Shown in pieces: positions 17,230-25,217 of a stretch of DNA of 64,000 nucleotides. The DNA is taken from contig JAUVXV010000001.1 in NCBI GenBank assembly GCA_030603365.1, positions 310,001 through 374,000 of the forward strand, in the 5' to 3' direction. The notes below the pieces were generated by a model. It was given only the letters and a program-made list of their open reading frames with translations. It was not told the origin of the DNA and ran no database searches. Each line of letters begins with the position of its first letter. Positions within the stretch are counted from its first letter, which is position 1. The stretch is from Candidatus Heimdallarchaeota archaeon. Its GTDB lineage: Archaea; Asgardarchaeota; Heimdallarchaeia; Heimdallarchaeales; Heimdallarchaeaceae. The position numbers and the translations under genes are program-made.

Positions 17230-17988
17230 ATGTCAACAGCAGAGAAGAAAAAGCCTGAGAAAAAGAAAAAACCTAAGATTGATTTGAAGCAGCTCAAAGA
17301 TGAGAAACAAATATCTGAGGAAAAACTAAAACTAATTGAGGCAAGTATAAAAGGATTGGAAGTCACTGAAGAAGAATTAAAATCCACTCTTCCTGTTGAA
17401 ACAGTTATTATAAAAAAAGAAGATATATCAAAGGATCAGCGAGCAGTTCTTGAGCTGGAATTTGATGAAGCTCTCCCAAAATGGGTTAAAGCCCCTTGGA
17501 TGTATATAAAACCTCAAAAAAGCGATCAAGTTGAATCATGGTTGGAAAGTTGGTCAGCAATAGTTCTTGATTATTCTAGAATATTTGTGATTCATATTAT
17601 AAATATAAATGATCTTAGAACAGCCCTCCCATTCAACAATAAGAAAATCGGAAAAAGATTAACTATTGAACAAGTTAGAGAGATTATTGATCATTTAGTT
17701 CAACAAAATATAGCTAGATGGCTTGATGAGGATGTTAAAACGCGAGCTAGAATTTACTGGAAATCAAATGATGAATGGGCTGACAAACTTCTAGATTTCA
17801 TGATAGAAACAGGAAGAGTTGTTGAAATCCATTCTCTCTATGATATAACACAACTTGAAGAAAAATGGAGCAATCTACCTTCAGATGATTTGATAATTGT
17901 TTGTGAAATGCTAGTAGAACGTAAAGTAGCTCGATGGTTAAACAAAGAAAAAACAATCATTCAATTTGAAGCAGATAAGGTTTTTTAA
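17230..17988 (+). CDS. ESCRT-II subunit Vps25-like
   Basis: A 252-residue protein. The first 85 residues are a lysine/glutamate-rich extension not found in yeast or human Vps25. Residues about 90-252 are two winged-helix domains: the family opening P-W-M-Y-I-K-P with W..W..IVLDYSR, then LPFNNKKIGKRLTIEQVREI (Vps25 has PLFNN..I.RKL), IARWLDED and WKSNDEWADKLLDFM (human W..PEEW...I..W). Vps25 links ESCRT-II to ESCRT-III. The gene follows vps4 by 16 bp as the last gene of the plus-strand operon; the Vps22/36-like gene converges on it. The assignment is based on motif-by-motif agreement with eukaryotic Vps25. Confidence 0.85.
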   Translation: MSTAEKKKPEKKKKPKIDLKQLKDEKQISEEKLKLIEASIKGLEVTEEELKSTLPVETVIIKKEDISKDQRAVLELEFDEALPKWVKAPWMYIKPQKSDQVESWLESWSAIVLDYSRIFVIHIININDLRTALPFNNKKIGKRLTIEQVREIIDHLVQQNIARWLDEDVKTRARIYWKSNDEWADKLLDFMIETGRVVEIHSLYDITQLEEKWSNLPSDDLIIVCEMLVERKVARWLNKEKTIIQFEADKVF

Positions 17989-17999
17989 AGAAAAATGGA

Positions 18000-18725
18000 T
18001 TAATAACCCATCAAGCCTGGAAACCAATATTTAGTTCCTTCAGAATAACTTCTATCCACTCTTGCAATGCCATGTTCTTCAAAGAATTTCAAGCTTCTAT
18101 CTATTCTTTCTTCAGTCCAATCAGTTTTCATTAATAATGTCTCTTTAGTTACAAAACCTTCACGAGAAGCATAATTCAACAATATATCATGATCAGTACT
18201 AAATTCAACTGTAGTAAATTCTAGAATTTTCACTCCTGAATCTAAGACTCTGTGGGGTGGTAGTAATTTGGAGTTGATTAATTTATCAATAGAACGACGC
18301 ATGTCATCTATAGAAACTATCCTTCCAGGACGTACTTTATTCAACTGTGTAAAAAGCTCTCCAATTGAAATAATTCCACCATTTTCAGGAGTTAATTGCT
18401 GTCCTAACTCCAAGATTTCATTTGCTAAAACGTCATAGAAACCTTTGCCTGTAAGTTTATCTTTGAGTGTTGGTGCCTCTTTCCAATCATAACGTCCAAT
18501 CTCAGTGGGCAAACCTAACTCTTCTCTTAAAATAGCTAATTTGTCATAATAATCCTTATTATCAGAAATTTTATCTCCATATTTCTTTTCAAATTTCTTC
18601 AATTGTTTCTTAACTTCACTGATATTGTCAATCATTAGTTCAAGTTCTTTTATCATTAATTCTGCATCTTTTACTTGAAAAGCCGACTTAATCTTGATTT
18701 TTTTCTCAATATCTCTTAAACCCAC
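18000..18725 (-). CDS. ESCRT-II subunit Vps22/36 (EAP30)-like
   Basis: A 241-residue protein. Residues 1-70 are a charged helical hairpin, and residues about 95-241 are winged-helix domains typical of the EAP30 family: FYDVLANEILELGQQL, then GGIISIGELFTQLNKVRPGR, LINSKLLPPHRVL and GFVTKETLLMKTDW. In eukaryotes Vps22 and Vps36 with two Vps25 copies form ESCRT-II. Here a single EAP30 protein converges with the Vps25-like gene, 11 bases apart, so the two could form a simpler complex. Neither a GLUE nor an NZF domain is visible. Whether it is closer to Vps22 or Vps36 cannot be decided by eye. Confidence 0.82.
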   Translation of the reverse strand: MGLRDIEKKIKIKSAFQVKDAELMIKELELMIDNISEVKKQLKKFEKKYGDKISDNKDYYDKLAILREELGLPTEIGRYDWKEAPTLKDKLTGKGFYDVLANEILELGQQLTPENGGIISIGELFTQLNKVRPGRIVSIDDMRRSIDKLINSKLLPPHRVLDSGVKILEFTTVEFSTDHDILLNYASREGFVTKETLLMKTDWTEERIDRSLKFFEEHGIARVDRSYSEGTKYWFPGLMGY

Positions 18726-18789
18726 TTCAATCTCCTACTGTTTTATTGTTTAGCGCTTATTTATATCTTCTCAAATTAGAATAATAAAA

Positions 18790-19095
18790 TTAAAACAAAT
18801 CCGGTAATTTGAATAACCACTTCTTTATTTTCTCTGTTAACAGATTTCTTTCTTTCGATGAAAGAAATGCAGCTAGTTTATTTTGATATTTCCTTAAAAG
18901 AGATTTGTAAATATCACTCATTTCTTCATAAATTCGCTCTCCTTCTCCCCCTAATTTCTTTAATCCCAAGGAAAGTTCTTCTAATTCTTCTAAAATGTAC
19001 CCTACATCTATTCTTATCTCTACCATATCCGCTAATTCGAATAACTCTTTGCGAATAGAGATAAATACGTTATTCATAGGGCTAGTTCTTTCCAT
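18790..19095 (-). CDS. small helical protein in the ESCRT island
   Basis: A 101-residue, mostly alpha-helical protein with a heptad-rich middle (YILEELEELSLGLKKL). Start ATG 19095 is supported by AAGGTAAC at proper spacing. It lies between the EAP30-like gene and the ESCRT-I fusion gene on the same strand, 67 bp from the latter, which suggests a linked role. I do not recognise the family; a small ESCRT-I partner such as a missing Vps28 N-terminal or Mvb12-like helix is possible but unsupported. Confidence 0.5.
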   Translation of the reverse strand: MERTSPMNNVFISIRKELFELADMVEIRIDVGYILEELEELSLGLKKLGGEGERIYEEMSDIYKSLLRKYQNKLAAFLSSKERNLLTEKIKKWLFKLPDLF

Positions 19096-19162
19096 ATCTG
19101 TTACCTTGTTTGTTGAATTAATAGAAAAGGAAAGGAGAAATGATTTGAGAAACCTAGATTAA

Positions 19163-20566
19163 CTAAAGTTCTTTTAGTAATCTTCTGAAATCATTTAACC
19201 ATCGGGCTGCTTGGAATTCAAGTTTCTCACAATCTTCTTCTTTGATTACTTCCTGGGGATTGTATTTTGAAATAATTGCTTTCCAACTATTCATATCATC
19301 GATGGCCCAATGATCTTTTGGAATAGATGGAAACGTTTTCAATATGTGAAGCATCTCATCAATATCTGCTAGTAATAAATCAGCTCTAGCAACTGATTTT
19401 AACCTAGTCAGATCAATCAGCTCAATTGCTGAAGCAACAAAATCTGCAGTTTTTGTAGGCATCTTCTTTAATGTGTCAAATGGTATAGACACTGTATCTT
19501 CAGTTTCGATTCCTTCTGCGATTTTTAACTGTTTAATACCTTTAGGATATTTATTTTCTAAACCTTCTCGATTTAGGAATGCTTCTAAGCTGAATCCTAT
19601 CTTTTCTAATCGCATACGGGTTTTGAAAATGTCTCTGATTAGAGATTTTAACTGCTTTCTATATGCAATCTGCTCTATTTCATTATCTTCATAACCTTGT
19701 ATTAAGGTGTTCAGAGTAGCTATAGATGCAAATAAATCTGCTTCTAAATCCATTATTAGTTCATCTTCTTTAGTCATATCACCACTTGATCTGGTTTTAA
19801 CTTGATTTAGCTGTTTCTCAGCTTTAAAACCTTTTTTCGTATATCTTTTATGCAACTTAAGATATTCAATGTTTGTCATATCTCCATCTTCAAATTTCTC
19901 TTGAACTACTTCTAATGTATCTTGAATTGCTACAAATTCAGCTTGCAAGTCTTCTTCTCTTGAAATAGCAAGTTCTTTTGTTTTTGTTTCAATTCCTCCT
20001 TTCTTCAAGAGAGATTCTCTCTCCTTTTCGATTTCTCTGGAGATTTTTTCTATTTCACTTTGATGCTCTACTATAGAATCATCCAAAGTTTGTTTTTCTG
20101 CAACCATATGTCTACTTGTTGTTGCCAATGAAACCTGAGGTAGTTCTTTTATAGGAATTTTAGCAATAGTCAAACCTGAAATTCTTTCTTCCCTTTTGTG
20201 TTTCTTAACTTTTGTTTTATAAGGTTTAGCAGGAACATTTGTGAATAAATTCTTAATATCCTCAATTACCTGAAAAATGTGAATATCAGATCGCCATTCA
20301 GCAAGAATACGTAAGCTTAATGTTCCATCATCCTCCACATTGGGATGATTTACTTTAGGAGTGATATCAGCAAAGGGAGGTACTTCAGGGAAACCATCTT
20401 GAATATAAATATTGGCGAATATTGGGATTTCGGTACCCTCTATTGTACCTACATATCCTTTCCATTGTTTTAAATTCCCTCTAACGGGTTCAAAATTTAA
20501 TTGTTTATCAAATATTAATTGCATTTCATTTGCGAGTAGGTAATCGTCTGGGGAAATTTTGTTCAC
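19163..20566 (-). CDS. one-chain ESCRT-I: UEV domain, coiled coil, Vps28-like C-terminus
   Basis: A 467-residue fusion. Residues 1-110 have the E2/UEV fold (GFPEVPPFADITPKVNHPNV, then EDDGTLSLRILAEW). At the catalytic position, where E2 enzymes have G-x-I-C-L-D-I-L, this protein has G-T-L-S-L-R-I-L with Ser84. It is therefore a non-catalytic UEV as in Vps23/TSG101, a ubiquitin-binding module. Residues about 150-280 are coiled coil, and about 280-350 are helical like the Vps23/Vps28 head. Residues about 370-467 (FVASAIELIDLTRL, LLLADIDEMLHIL, WLNDFRRLLKEL) match the four-helix Vps28 C-terminal domain, which binds ESCRT-II in yeast. GTG start. It lies beside E1 and ubiquitin. Confidence 0.8.
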   Translation of the reverse strand: MNKISPDDYLLANEMQLIFDKQLNFEPVRGNLKQWKGYVGTIEGTEIPIFANIYIQDGFPEVPPFADITPKVNHPNVEDDGTLSLRILAEWRSDIHIFQVIEDIKNLFTNVPAKPYKTKVKKHKREERISGLTIAKIPIKELPQVSLATTSRHMVAEKQTLDDSIVEHQSEIEKISREIEKERESLLKKGGIETKTKELAISREEDLQAEFVAIQDTLEVVQEKFEDGDMTNIEYLKLHKRYTKKGFKAEKQLNQVKTRSSGDMTKEDELIMDLEADLFASIATLNTLIQGYEDNEIEQIAYRKQLKSLIRDIFKTRMRLEKIGFSLEAFLNREGLENKYPKGIKQLKIAEGIETEDTVSIPFDTLKKMPTKTADFVASAIELIDLTRLKSVARADLLLADIDEMLHILKTFPSIPKDHWAIDDMNSWKAIISKYNPQEVIKEEDCEKLEFQAARWLNDFRRLLKEL

Positions 20567-20644
20567 CTAACTTTTTATTTCTAATAAATGAATACACTCA
20601 AACTTTAAAAAATATTGCATTTAAAATGGTATTTTTCACACATA

Positions 20645-21652
20645 TTAATTAGTTATTTGAAGTACTACCTTTATTGGTTTAGCAAGATTTTTGTCAATTA
20701 TAAACGCTATAGCTTTAGATTTGGTAATTACATCCTTGATCTCTTTTTCTGGACTAAGCATTTTTCCTTGAATCATTATATCGGGCTTTGCCAAACCATA
20801 AGTTAAAACTAACCTCAAAATTAGATCCTTTACCGTCTCTTCAGGATTTACCACAAATTCAATTTGCTCTAGTTTGTATAGTTCTCCACAAGTTGGACAT
20901 TCTTCTGATTTTACAAGTTCTAAAATAGTTGTAGCATTACTCAAACCATCATAGAACATATAATTGTCTAAAGTATTTCCTATTCCTAATATTAACTTTA
21001 ATGCTTCTTGGGACATAAATCCTGCAATTATAGATGATAAAGTTGCTACTGCAGGTAACGGAGGTTCTTTTTCTAATTCATCTTGCCTTTCCTTCTTTCT
21101 TTCTTCTCCAAAAGGAGTACATGCTTGAGCAAGCTCTTCATCAGGAACTAGCGGTTGGCACTCAAAACATGCTGTTTCATAAGGTTTTATGACTTGAACA
21201 TTACCTAAGAATGCAAACATACCTCCCATAACAAGAGGGGCTTTTACTCTAACTGCCATCGAGTTTATCCATCTTCTTCCTATGAATGTGTCTAGACACG
21301 CGATTATAACATCAGCTTCTTCATAGATAGCAGAAGATACATCCTCCATTTTTTCATGAATGAATTCAATCTCACATTTAGGATTGAGTGGTTTCAGGTT
21401 TTCAGCAGCTATTTGGGATTTTGATTTTCCAACATCTTTATCTCTAAAAAGTAACTGTCTGTTTAAATTAGAGATTTCAATGGTGTCAAAATCAATAATG
21501 ATCAGTTTTCCTATACCAGAAGAAACAAGAATTGTTGCAACATAGCTTCCAATTGCTCCTATTCCAACAAGAACAATAGTACTTTTAGTTAGTTTATCCT
21601 GATCCCAACCAGGTATCAGTGTCTGTCTGGAATAGCGTTCATCATCACTCAT
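20645..21652 (-). CDS. E1-like ubiquitin-activating enzyme (ThiF/UBA family)
   Basis: A 335-residue enzyme predicted to adenylate the ubiquitin C-terminus and form a thioester. The nucleotide fold has VLVGIGAIGSYVA (residues 28-39) and the SNLNRQLLF arginine motif (61-69). Cys178 in AQACTPFGE sits at the usual catalytic cysteine position of MoeB/E1 proteins. A structural zinc site is formed by CFEC (162-165) and CPTC (252-255). Residues about 260-335 form a C-terminal ubiquitin-fold-like domain, as in eukaryotic E1s, where it recruits E2. It is shorter than eukaryotic UBA1 because only one adenylation domain is present, so it should act as a homodimer. The ubiquitin gene lies 121 bp upstream on the same strand. 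Confidence 0.88.
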   Translation of the reverse strand: MSDDERYSRQTLIPGWDQDKLTKSTIVLVGIGAIGSYVATILVSSGIGKLIIIDFDTIEISNLNRQLLFRDKDVGKSKSQIAAENLKPLNPKCEIEFIHEKMEDVSSAIYEEADVIIACLDTFIGRRWINSMAVRVKAPLVMGGMFAFLGNVQVIKPYETACFECQPLVPDEELAQACTPFGEERKKERQDELEKEPPLPAVATLSSIIAGFMSQEALKLILGIGNTLDNYMFYDGLSNATTILELVKSEECPTCGELYKLEQIEFVVNPEETVKDLILRLVLTYGLAKPDIMIQGKMLSPEKEIKDVITKSKAIAFIIDKNLAKPIKVVLQITN

Positions 21653-21772
21653 GAAGTGTACAACCCTTGATATTTCTTTTAGAATTATCCGATATAAGTT
21701 TTTTTTTACTTAGTTATTGAACTAAAACACATTCAGAAAAGAGAATTATTATGAAAAAAAGCATAAAGAAAA

Positions 21773-22009
21773 TTAAGAACCACCTTTGGTTCTAGCAATA
21801 AGATAGCATTTGTCGCCATCCATCATACCTGTCTGTTTTAGGATTTCACTGTCATCTAGTTGTTTTCCATGAAAAACAATAATAACTGTGTTTGCAGGAA
21901 TCTTCTTCTTCTTTGCTACTTCTCTTTTTAATTGTGCTACTGTTGAATGTGGATCAACATCCAATTCAATTGATCCCCCACCAATTGCTGTAACTACTGA
22001 AATACGCAC
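21773..22009 (-). CDS. ubiquitin-like protein with C-terminal GG plus one residue
   Basis: A 78-residue beta-grasp protein that follows ubiquitin closely: VAQLKREVAKKKKIPANTV, IVFHGKQLDDSEILK (ubiquitin has LIFAGKQLEDGRTL) and an end of RTKGGS. The diglycine is at residues 76-77 and one serine follows, so a protease must remove it before activation. A lysine equivalent to ubiquitin Lys48 is present in HGKQLDD (Lys49). The start is GTG with AGGTGT upstream. It neighbours the E1 and the UEV-containing ESCRT-I gene. No deubiquitinase, catalytic E2 or RING ligase was found in this window. Confidence 0.92.
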   Translation of the reverse strand: MRISVVTAIGGGSIELDVDPHSTVAQLKREVAKKKKIPANTVIIVFHGKQLDDSEILKQTGMMDGDKCYLIARTKGGS

Positions 22010-22111
22010 TTTTTTTACACCTAACCTATTCTACTCTTTTCTAGAACATATTCATTATTAAAGCTTACCAAATTGTACGAGCTAAAATCTTGATGAACAA
22101 ATCTAGAAATA

Positions 22112-22504
22112 TCAAGATCTAACTATTTTCTTCTTCTCTCCTTTTCTTTTTATTGTAATAGAAGAAGGTATACCTTCAATTTCCCTCTCCAGTTTTTTAA
22201 TCCCTAATCTTGATATTTGTTTTCCCTCTAAAAATCCAATTTTGATCATATAGAGAACATTTTTAAAAATAATTTCTGCTGTTTGTTTTTTATTTGGACT
22301 ATTATATAGATCTGACCAATAATCATAAGCTTCTGGAACCAAAAAGAATTGCATTAGAGATATTTTATCCTTTTCTTCAATACTTTGAGGTGCTTCTTCA
22401 GCGTTTTTCAGCTCTTCCATTCGCTCTTTTCTCTGTTCAGCGATACGCATGAGTTCTTGCGCTTTTTTCTTTCTTATTGCATCCAATTCATCATCGGTGG
22501 TCAT
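22112..22504 (-). CDS. PDCD5-like DNA-binding protein
   Basis: A 130-residue basic helical protein. The start MTTDDELDAIRKKKAQELM matches PDCD5 (M.DEELEALR..R..EL), and the C-terminal part, with KIGFLEGKQIS, IKKLEREIEG and ITIKRKGEKKK, corresponds to the PDCD5 core helix bundle and basic tail (YGQLSEKVSEQGL, TTTVKFNRRK). PDCD5 homologues are universal in archaea and eukaryotes and are implicated in DNA binding and chaperonin interaction. The ATG at 22504 is preferred over the TTG at 22522 because it gives the family N-terminus. It is 102 bp upstream of the ubiquitin gene on the same strand. Confidence 0.7.
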   Translation of the reverse strand: MTTDDELDAIRKKKAQELMRIAEQRKERMEELKNAEEAPQSIEEKDKISLMQFFLVPEAYDYWSDLYNSPNKKQTAEIIFKNVLYMIKIGFLEGKQISRLGIKKLEREIEGIPSSITIKRKGEKKKIVRS

Positions 22505-22794
22505 AACATCTCTTATTTTCAAAACATTAAGTCAAGTTATAAATCTATTTTTCAATAACATTGAACAATTATTTACAAATAAAAGTGTGAAATTTGGTGA
22601 TAATACTTTTATCTCGTTTAAAAAACTACAAGGTACTGGAGATAGGTGATTGGATTGAATAATACAATTCATGATGAGTTGTTTAGTTTTTAAATTTCAT
22701 CGTAGATTAATTTTAAAGATTTTAACTTTGAAAGAAGTGTCCTGCCAAAAATACTTTAAATAATCAAAACAAAGCATAATTAACAGAAGTTACC

Positions 22795-23448
22795 ATGAAC
22801 CAGAGGATTATCCAGATGTTTGAAGAGAAGAAAAATCAAAGAATCGCTAGAATCATCGAATTACCGATTCCAACAGATTTCTTTGATATGCTTCAAGATC
22901 TGATATCTTACTATGGTAACACTGACAAAGCAATTCTTGAATCTATTAAATCGCATCATAAAGAGCAGTTTGGGACTCTTGATGACTTTAAAATATCTAT
23001 TTCACCCATAGCTACAAGGTCAGTACGTCAAGCATCATCTATCAATGCTTCAGTAACTGATGCAAGACTAGCTAAGATAGTTGAAAATGGAAAGAGGATG
23101 GAAAAAAGAACTCAGAAAGAAATTAAGAAAGTGGATAATTTACTTAATAAACTGGAAGACTTAACAGCTCTCAAAGAACTGAAAGACGAAATTAGTTCTA
23201 TGAAATCAATGATTGAAAGGATTCAATCTACTGGAGGAATAACAAGTAGAACAAGAGGTTCAAGAGCAGATTTATCTTCGCTAGATGTGTCTGTTGTTGA
23301 CCAAATTGATACACCATTATCTCCACCTGAACGTCCTCTCCTGGATACAGTTTTAGACAGTATGCTTTTCTTTGATGATGAAGACCTATTAGACGATAAT
23401 AGCGATGATGAAAAAGAAGAAGAAAAAGAAACTGAAGATAAAAACTAA
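22795..23448 (+). CDS. hypothetical coiled-coil protein with acidic tail
   Basis: A 217-residue soluble protein of unknown family. Residues 1-65 are a compact helical part (IPTDFFDMLQDLISYYGN), residues 95-155 are coiled coil rich in Lys/Glu, and the last 30 residues are strongly acidic (DDEDLLDDNSDDEKEEEKE). A TATA-like CTTTAAATAA lies about 35 bp before the ATG. It is the only plus-strand gene between the ubiquitin cluster and the GTPase and converges on the latter, 3 bases apart. An acidic tail of this kind is typical of chaperone-like or ESCRT-like regulated proteins, but no function can be assigned. Confidence 0.6.
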   Translation: MNQRIIQMFEEKKNQRIARIIELPIPTDFFDMLQDLISYYGNTDKAILESIKSHHKEQFGTLDDFKISISPIATRSVRQASSINASVTDARLAKIVENGKRMEKRTQKEIKKVDNLLNKLEDLTALKELKDEISSMKSMIERIQSTGGITSRTRGSRADLSSLDVSVVDQIDTPLSPPERPLLDTVLDSMLFFDDEDLLDDNSDDEKEEEKETEDKN

Positions 23449-23451
23449 AAC

Positions 23452-23997
23452 TTAGGGATCTAATTTCTTTGCTTGTTCTACTAGAAGTTCAGCTATTTCT
23501 GAAAAAGCCTCCTCTACATGGGCTCCTGTTAATGCACTTGTTTGGAAACTGCTATGACTTTTAAGTTTAGTATGGGTTTCATCACATTCCTTTTTAGAAA
23601 CAGCAATTTGATTTTTCAAATCTTCTTTATTTCCTACCAAAATTTTGACCACATCTTTTCCACAATTTTCAGAGAACTCCTTGCTCCATTTCTGAACGTT
23701 CTTTAGAGTGGCTGCTCTAGTTAAATCATAAACTAATAAAGCTGCTTTAGCACCAATATAGAAAGTATGACGAATAAATCTAAATCTTTCCTGACCTGCC
23801 AAATCCCAAATTGAAAGCGCTACTCTTGTTCCGTCTTTCAGATCTACATGTTTTTCAGAAGGTTCCATTCCAATCGTCATCAAGTAAGAACTGTCAAATC
23901 TACCATGAACAAATCTTTGAACCAAACTGGTTTTCCCTACAGCAGCATCTCCTAATAATAGAATTTTAAAATTATAATCTGGTTGAAGTTTACTCAT
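23452..23997 (-). CDS. small Ras/Rab-like GTPase
   Basis: A 181-residue small GTPase with all five motifs: G1 GDAAVGKTS (16-24), switch I threonine in MTIGME, G3 WDLAGQERF, G4 GNKEDL and G5 TSALTG. WDLAGQERFRFIRHTFYIGA is very close to the Rab family switch II. No C-terminal cysteine is present (ends AKKLDP), so there is no prenylation signal as in eukaryotic Rabs. Start ATG 23997 follows AGGAGAT 6 bases upstream. It is co-transcribed with the upstream helical gene at 24002-24310. Function is presumably signalling or trafficking with Roadblock-type regulators; this part is inference. Confidence 0.9.
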   Translation of the reverse strand: MSKLQPDYNFKILLLGDAAVGKTSLVQRFVHGRFDSSYLMTIGMEPSEKHVDLKDGTRVALSIWDLAGQERFRFIRHTFYIGAKAALLVYDLTRAATLKNVQKWSKEFSENCGKDVVKILVGNKEDLKNQIAVSKKECDETHTKLKSHSSFQTSALTGAHVEEAFSEIAELLVEQAKKLDP

Positions 23998-24001
23998 TTT
24001 C

Positions 24002-24310
24002 TTAATCTCCTAGTGTTTTAGATAGTTCTTCGAGCTCGTTATTAAGGCTAGATAAATAGAATGATTCGAAATTTCCTTGAGCTCTCTCAATAGTAGTAAG
24101 AGATACACATAAGTCCAGAGCAGTCTCCTTGAGCTCTTTTTCATGATCCTTTGGGATGTAAGACTCTATCTTACTTTGTGCTCTTTTAGCAAGTGTTGAA
24201 ATTTCTTTACTATCAGCTAATCCATCCTCATATGCAGTAAGGGTTTTTTGCATCCAAATAACTGCTTTCTTGAGTTCACTTATATTATCAAGTGGTGAAA
24301 CAGCATTCAT
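24002..24310 (-). CDS. small helical protein co-transcribed with the GTPase
   Basis: A 102-residue, all-helical, mostly acidic protein of unknown family (ISELKKAVIWMQKTLTAYED, YLSSLNNELEELSKTLG). Its stop is 4 bases before the GTPase start and the AGGAGAT ribosome site of the GTPase overlaps its end, so the two are translated from one message. This suggests it is a partner or regulator of that GTPase. Confidence 0.6.
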   Translation of the reverse strand: MNAVSPLDNISELKKAVIWMQKTLTAYEDGLADSKEISTLAKRAQSKIESYIPKDHEKELKETALDLCVSLTTIERAQGNFESFYLSSLNNELEELSKTLGD

Positions 24311-24372
24311 TACAAATAAGAAAAAGAAACAGCGTTAATATAATTTGCGTTTGCTAGTAAAGAAAATAAAAC

Positions 24373-24395
24373 AAAAAAAAGAGGGAAAATCCCTC
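24373..24395 (-). terminator. intrinsic-type terminator of the surface-protein gene at 24429
   Basis: On the minus strand, 33 bases after the stop at 24429, the hairpin GAGGGATTTTCCCTC (24381-24395) is followed directly by a run of eight T. The segment just before it reads TTATTATGGGAGTGGAG, and a very similar TTATTCTTGGAGTGGAG precedes the hairpins at 27133 and 36813. Confidence 0.6.
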
Positions 24396-24428
24396 TCCAC
24401 TCCCATAATAAATGAGGAGATTGAAATT

Positions 24429-25082
24429 TTAGTAATCAGATTTTTTCTTCTTACATTTACAAATCATTAATAGGGCAACAATAATGGAAGTAAGAGGAAG
24501 GACAATTGAAAGCGGTTTGTATTCAGGGATTATATAGTCAAATGGAATATAAGTGATGTTCATCACTCCCGAACTCATCTGAAGTATAGCTTCATAAGCA
24601 TCACCAAGAGTAGTATTATAAAATAGAGTTTCTATATAGATAGGTCTCCAGAAGGTATAATTACCATCAGGAAGATAAGGAAGGTCTGTTTGGTTGACGT
24701 AGAAAATCATAGGGTGAACTTCAACAGTGATACCAGGAGGGTAGGAACAAGTCTCTACAGAACCAGAACCAATCGATCTAACTGTTAGCTCTAAAGATTG
24801 ATTGACAAAAGACACATTGAGAAATACATAAGGTGATGTACTTGATTCAATAAGCGTTTGGTTTTGGTCATCTCTATTTAATATTTCCACAGTTGCGTTA
24901 AGACTGAATTGAGTAGTATTTGGTTTAAGGAGGTTAGGATATGAATTGATGGAAATATCACTGATCAATGATACTCTTGAACTAACGATAGTATATTCAC
25001 CTTCAACAGATGCAATATTAGACAGGATTAAAAGTTGTAATAATGCTAATGATATAGTGATTTTTTTCACTGAATGTTTCAC
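24429..25082 (-). CDS. secreted, C-terminally anchored protein, tandem copy A
   Basis: A 217-residue protein. It has a signal peptide (residues 1-28), an all-beta middle with many Asn-X-Ser/Thr sites (NATVEILNRDDQNQT, LNVSFVNQSLELTV), a C-terminal membrane helix (SIVLPLTSIIVALLMI) and a basic end (CKCKKKKSDY). It therefore sits on the outer surface. It is a close paralogue of the protein at 26051-26695, and the DNA similarity extends through the upstream region into the preceding subtilase-like sequence. Function unknown; the family is not recognised. Confidence 0.7.
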   Translation of the reverse strand: MKHSVKKITISLALLQLLILSNIASVEGEYTIVSSRVSLISDISINSYPNLLKPNTTQFSLNATVEILNRDDQNQTLIESSTSPYVFLNVSFVNQSLELTVRSIGSGSVETCSYPPGITVEVHPMIFYVNQTDLPYLPDGNYTFWRPIYIETLFYNTTLGDAYEAILQMSSGVMNITYIPFDYIIPEYKPLSIVLPLTSIIVALLMICKCKKKKSDY

Positions 25083-25217
25083 ATTATTCTACCTCCTTAA
25101 AGCAATCAATTTTCGATATGTGTTCATTTATACTTATGCATAATATATTATAAACATTCATGCTAACCTTCCCTCTGTATATGCCTTACCGCATGCAAGA
25201 TATAAATCAACATACCC
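24429..25217. repeat. direct duplication, copy A (partner 26051-26830)
   Basis: About 790 bp covering the anchored surface gene, its 75-bp upstream region (with ATTATTCTACCTCCTT in both copies) and the last 20 codons of a subtilase reading frame. Spacing between stop and start sites is the same in both copies (75 bp), showing a block duplication rather than independent genes. Confidence 0.8.

Noticed and set aside
19163..20566. Catalytic E2 ubiquitin-conjugating enzyme
   Set aside because: The catalytic cysteine position holds serine, and the rest of the chain matches ESCRT-I, so it is called a UEV protein.
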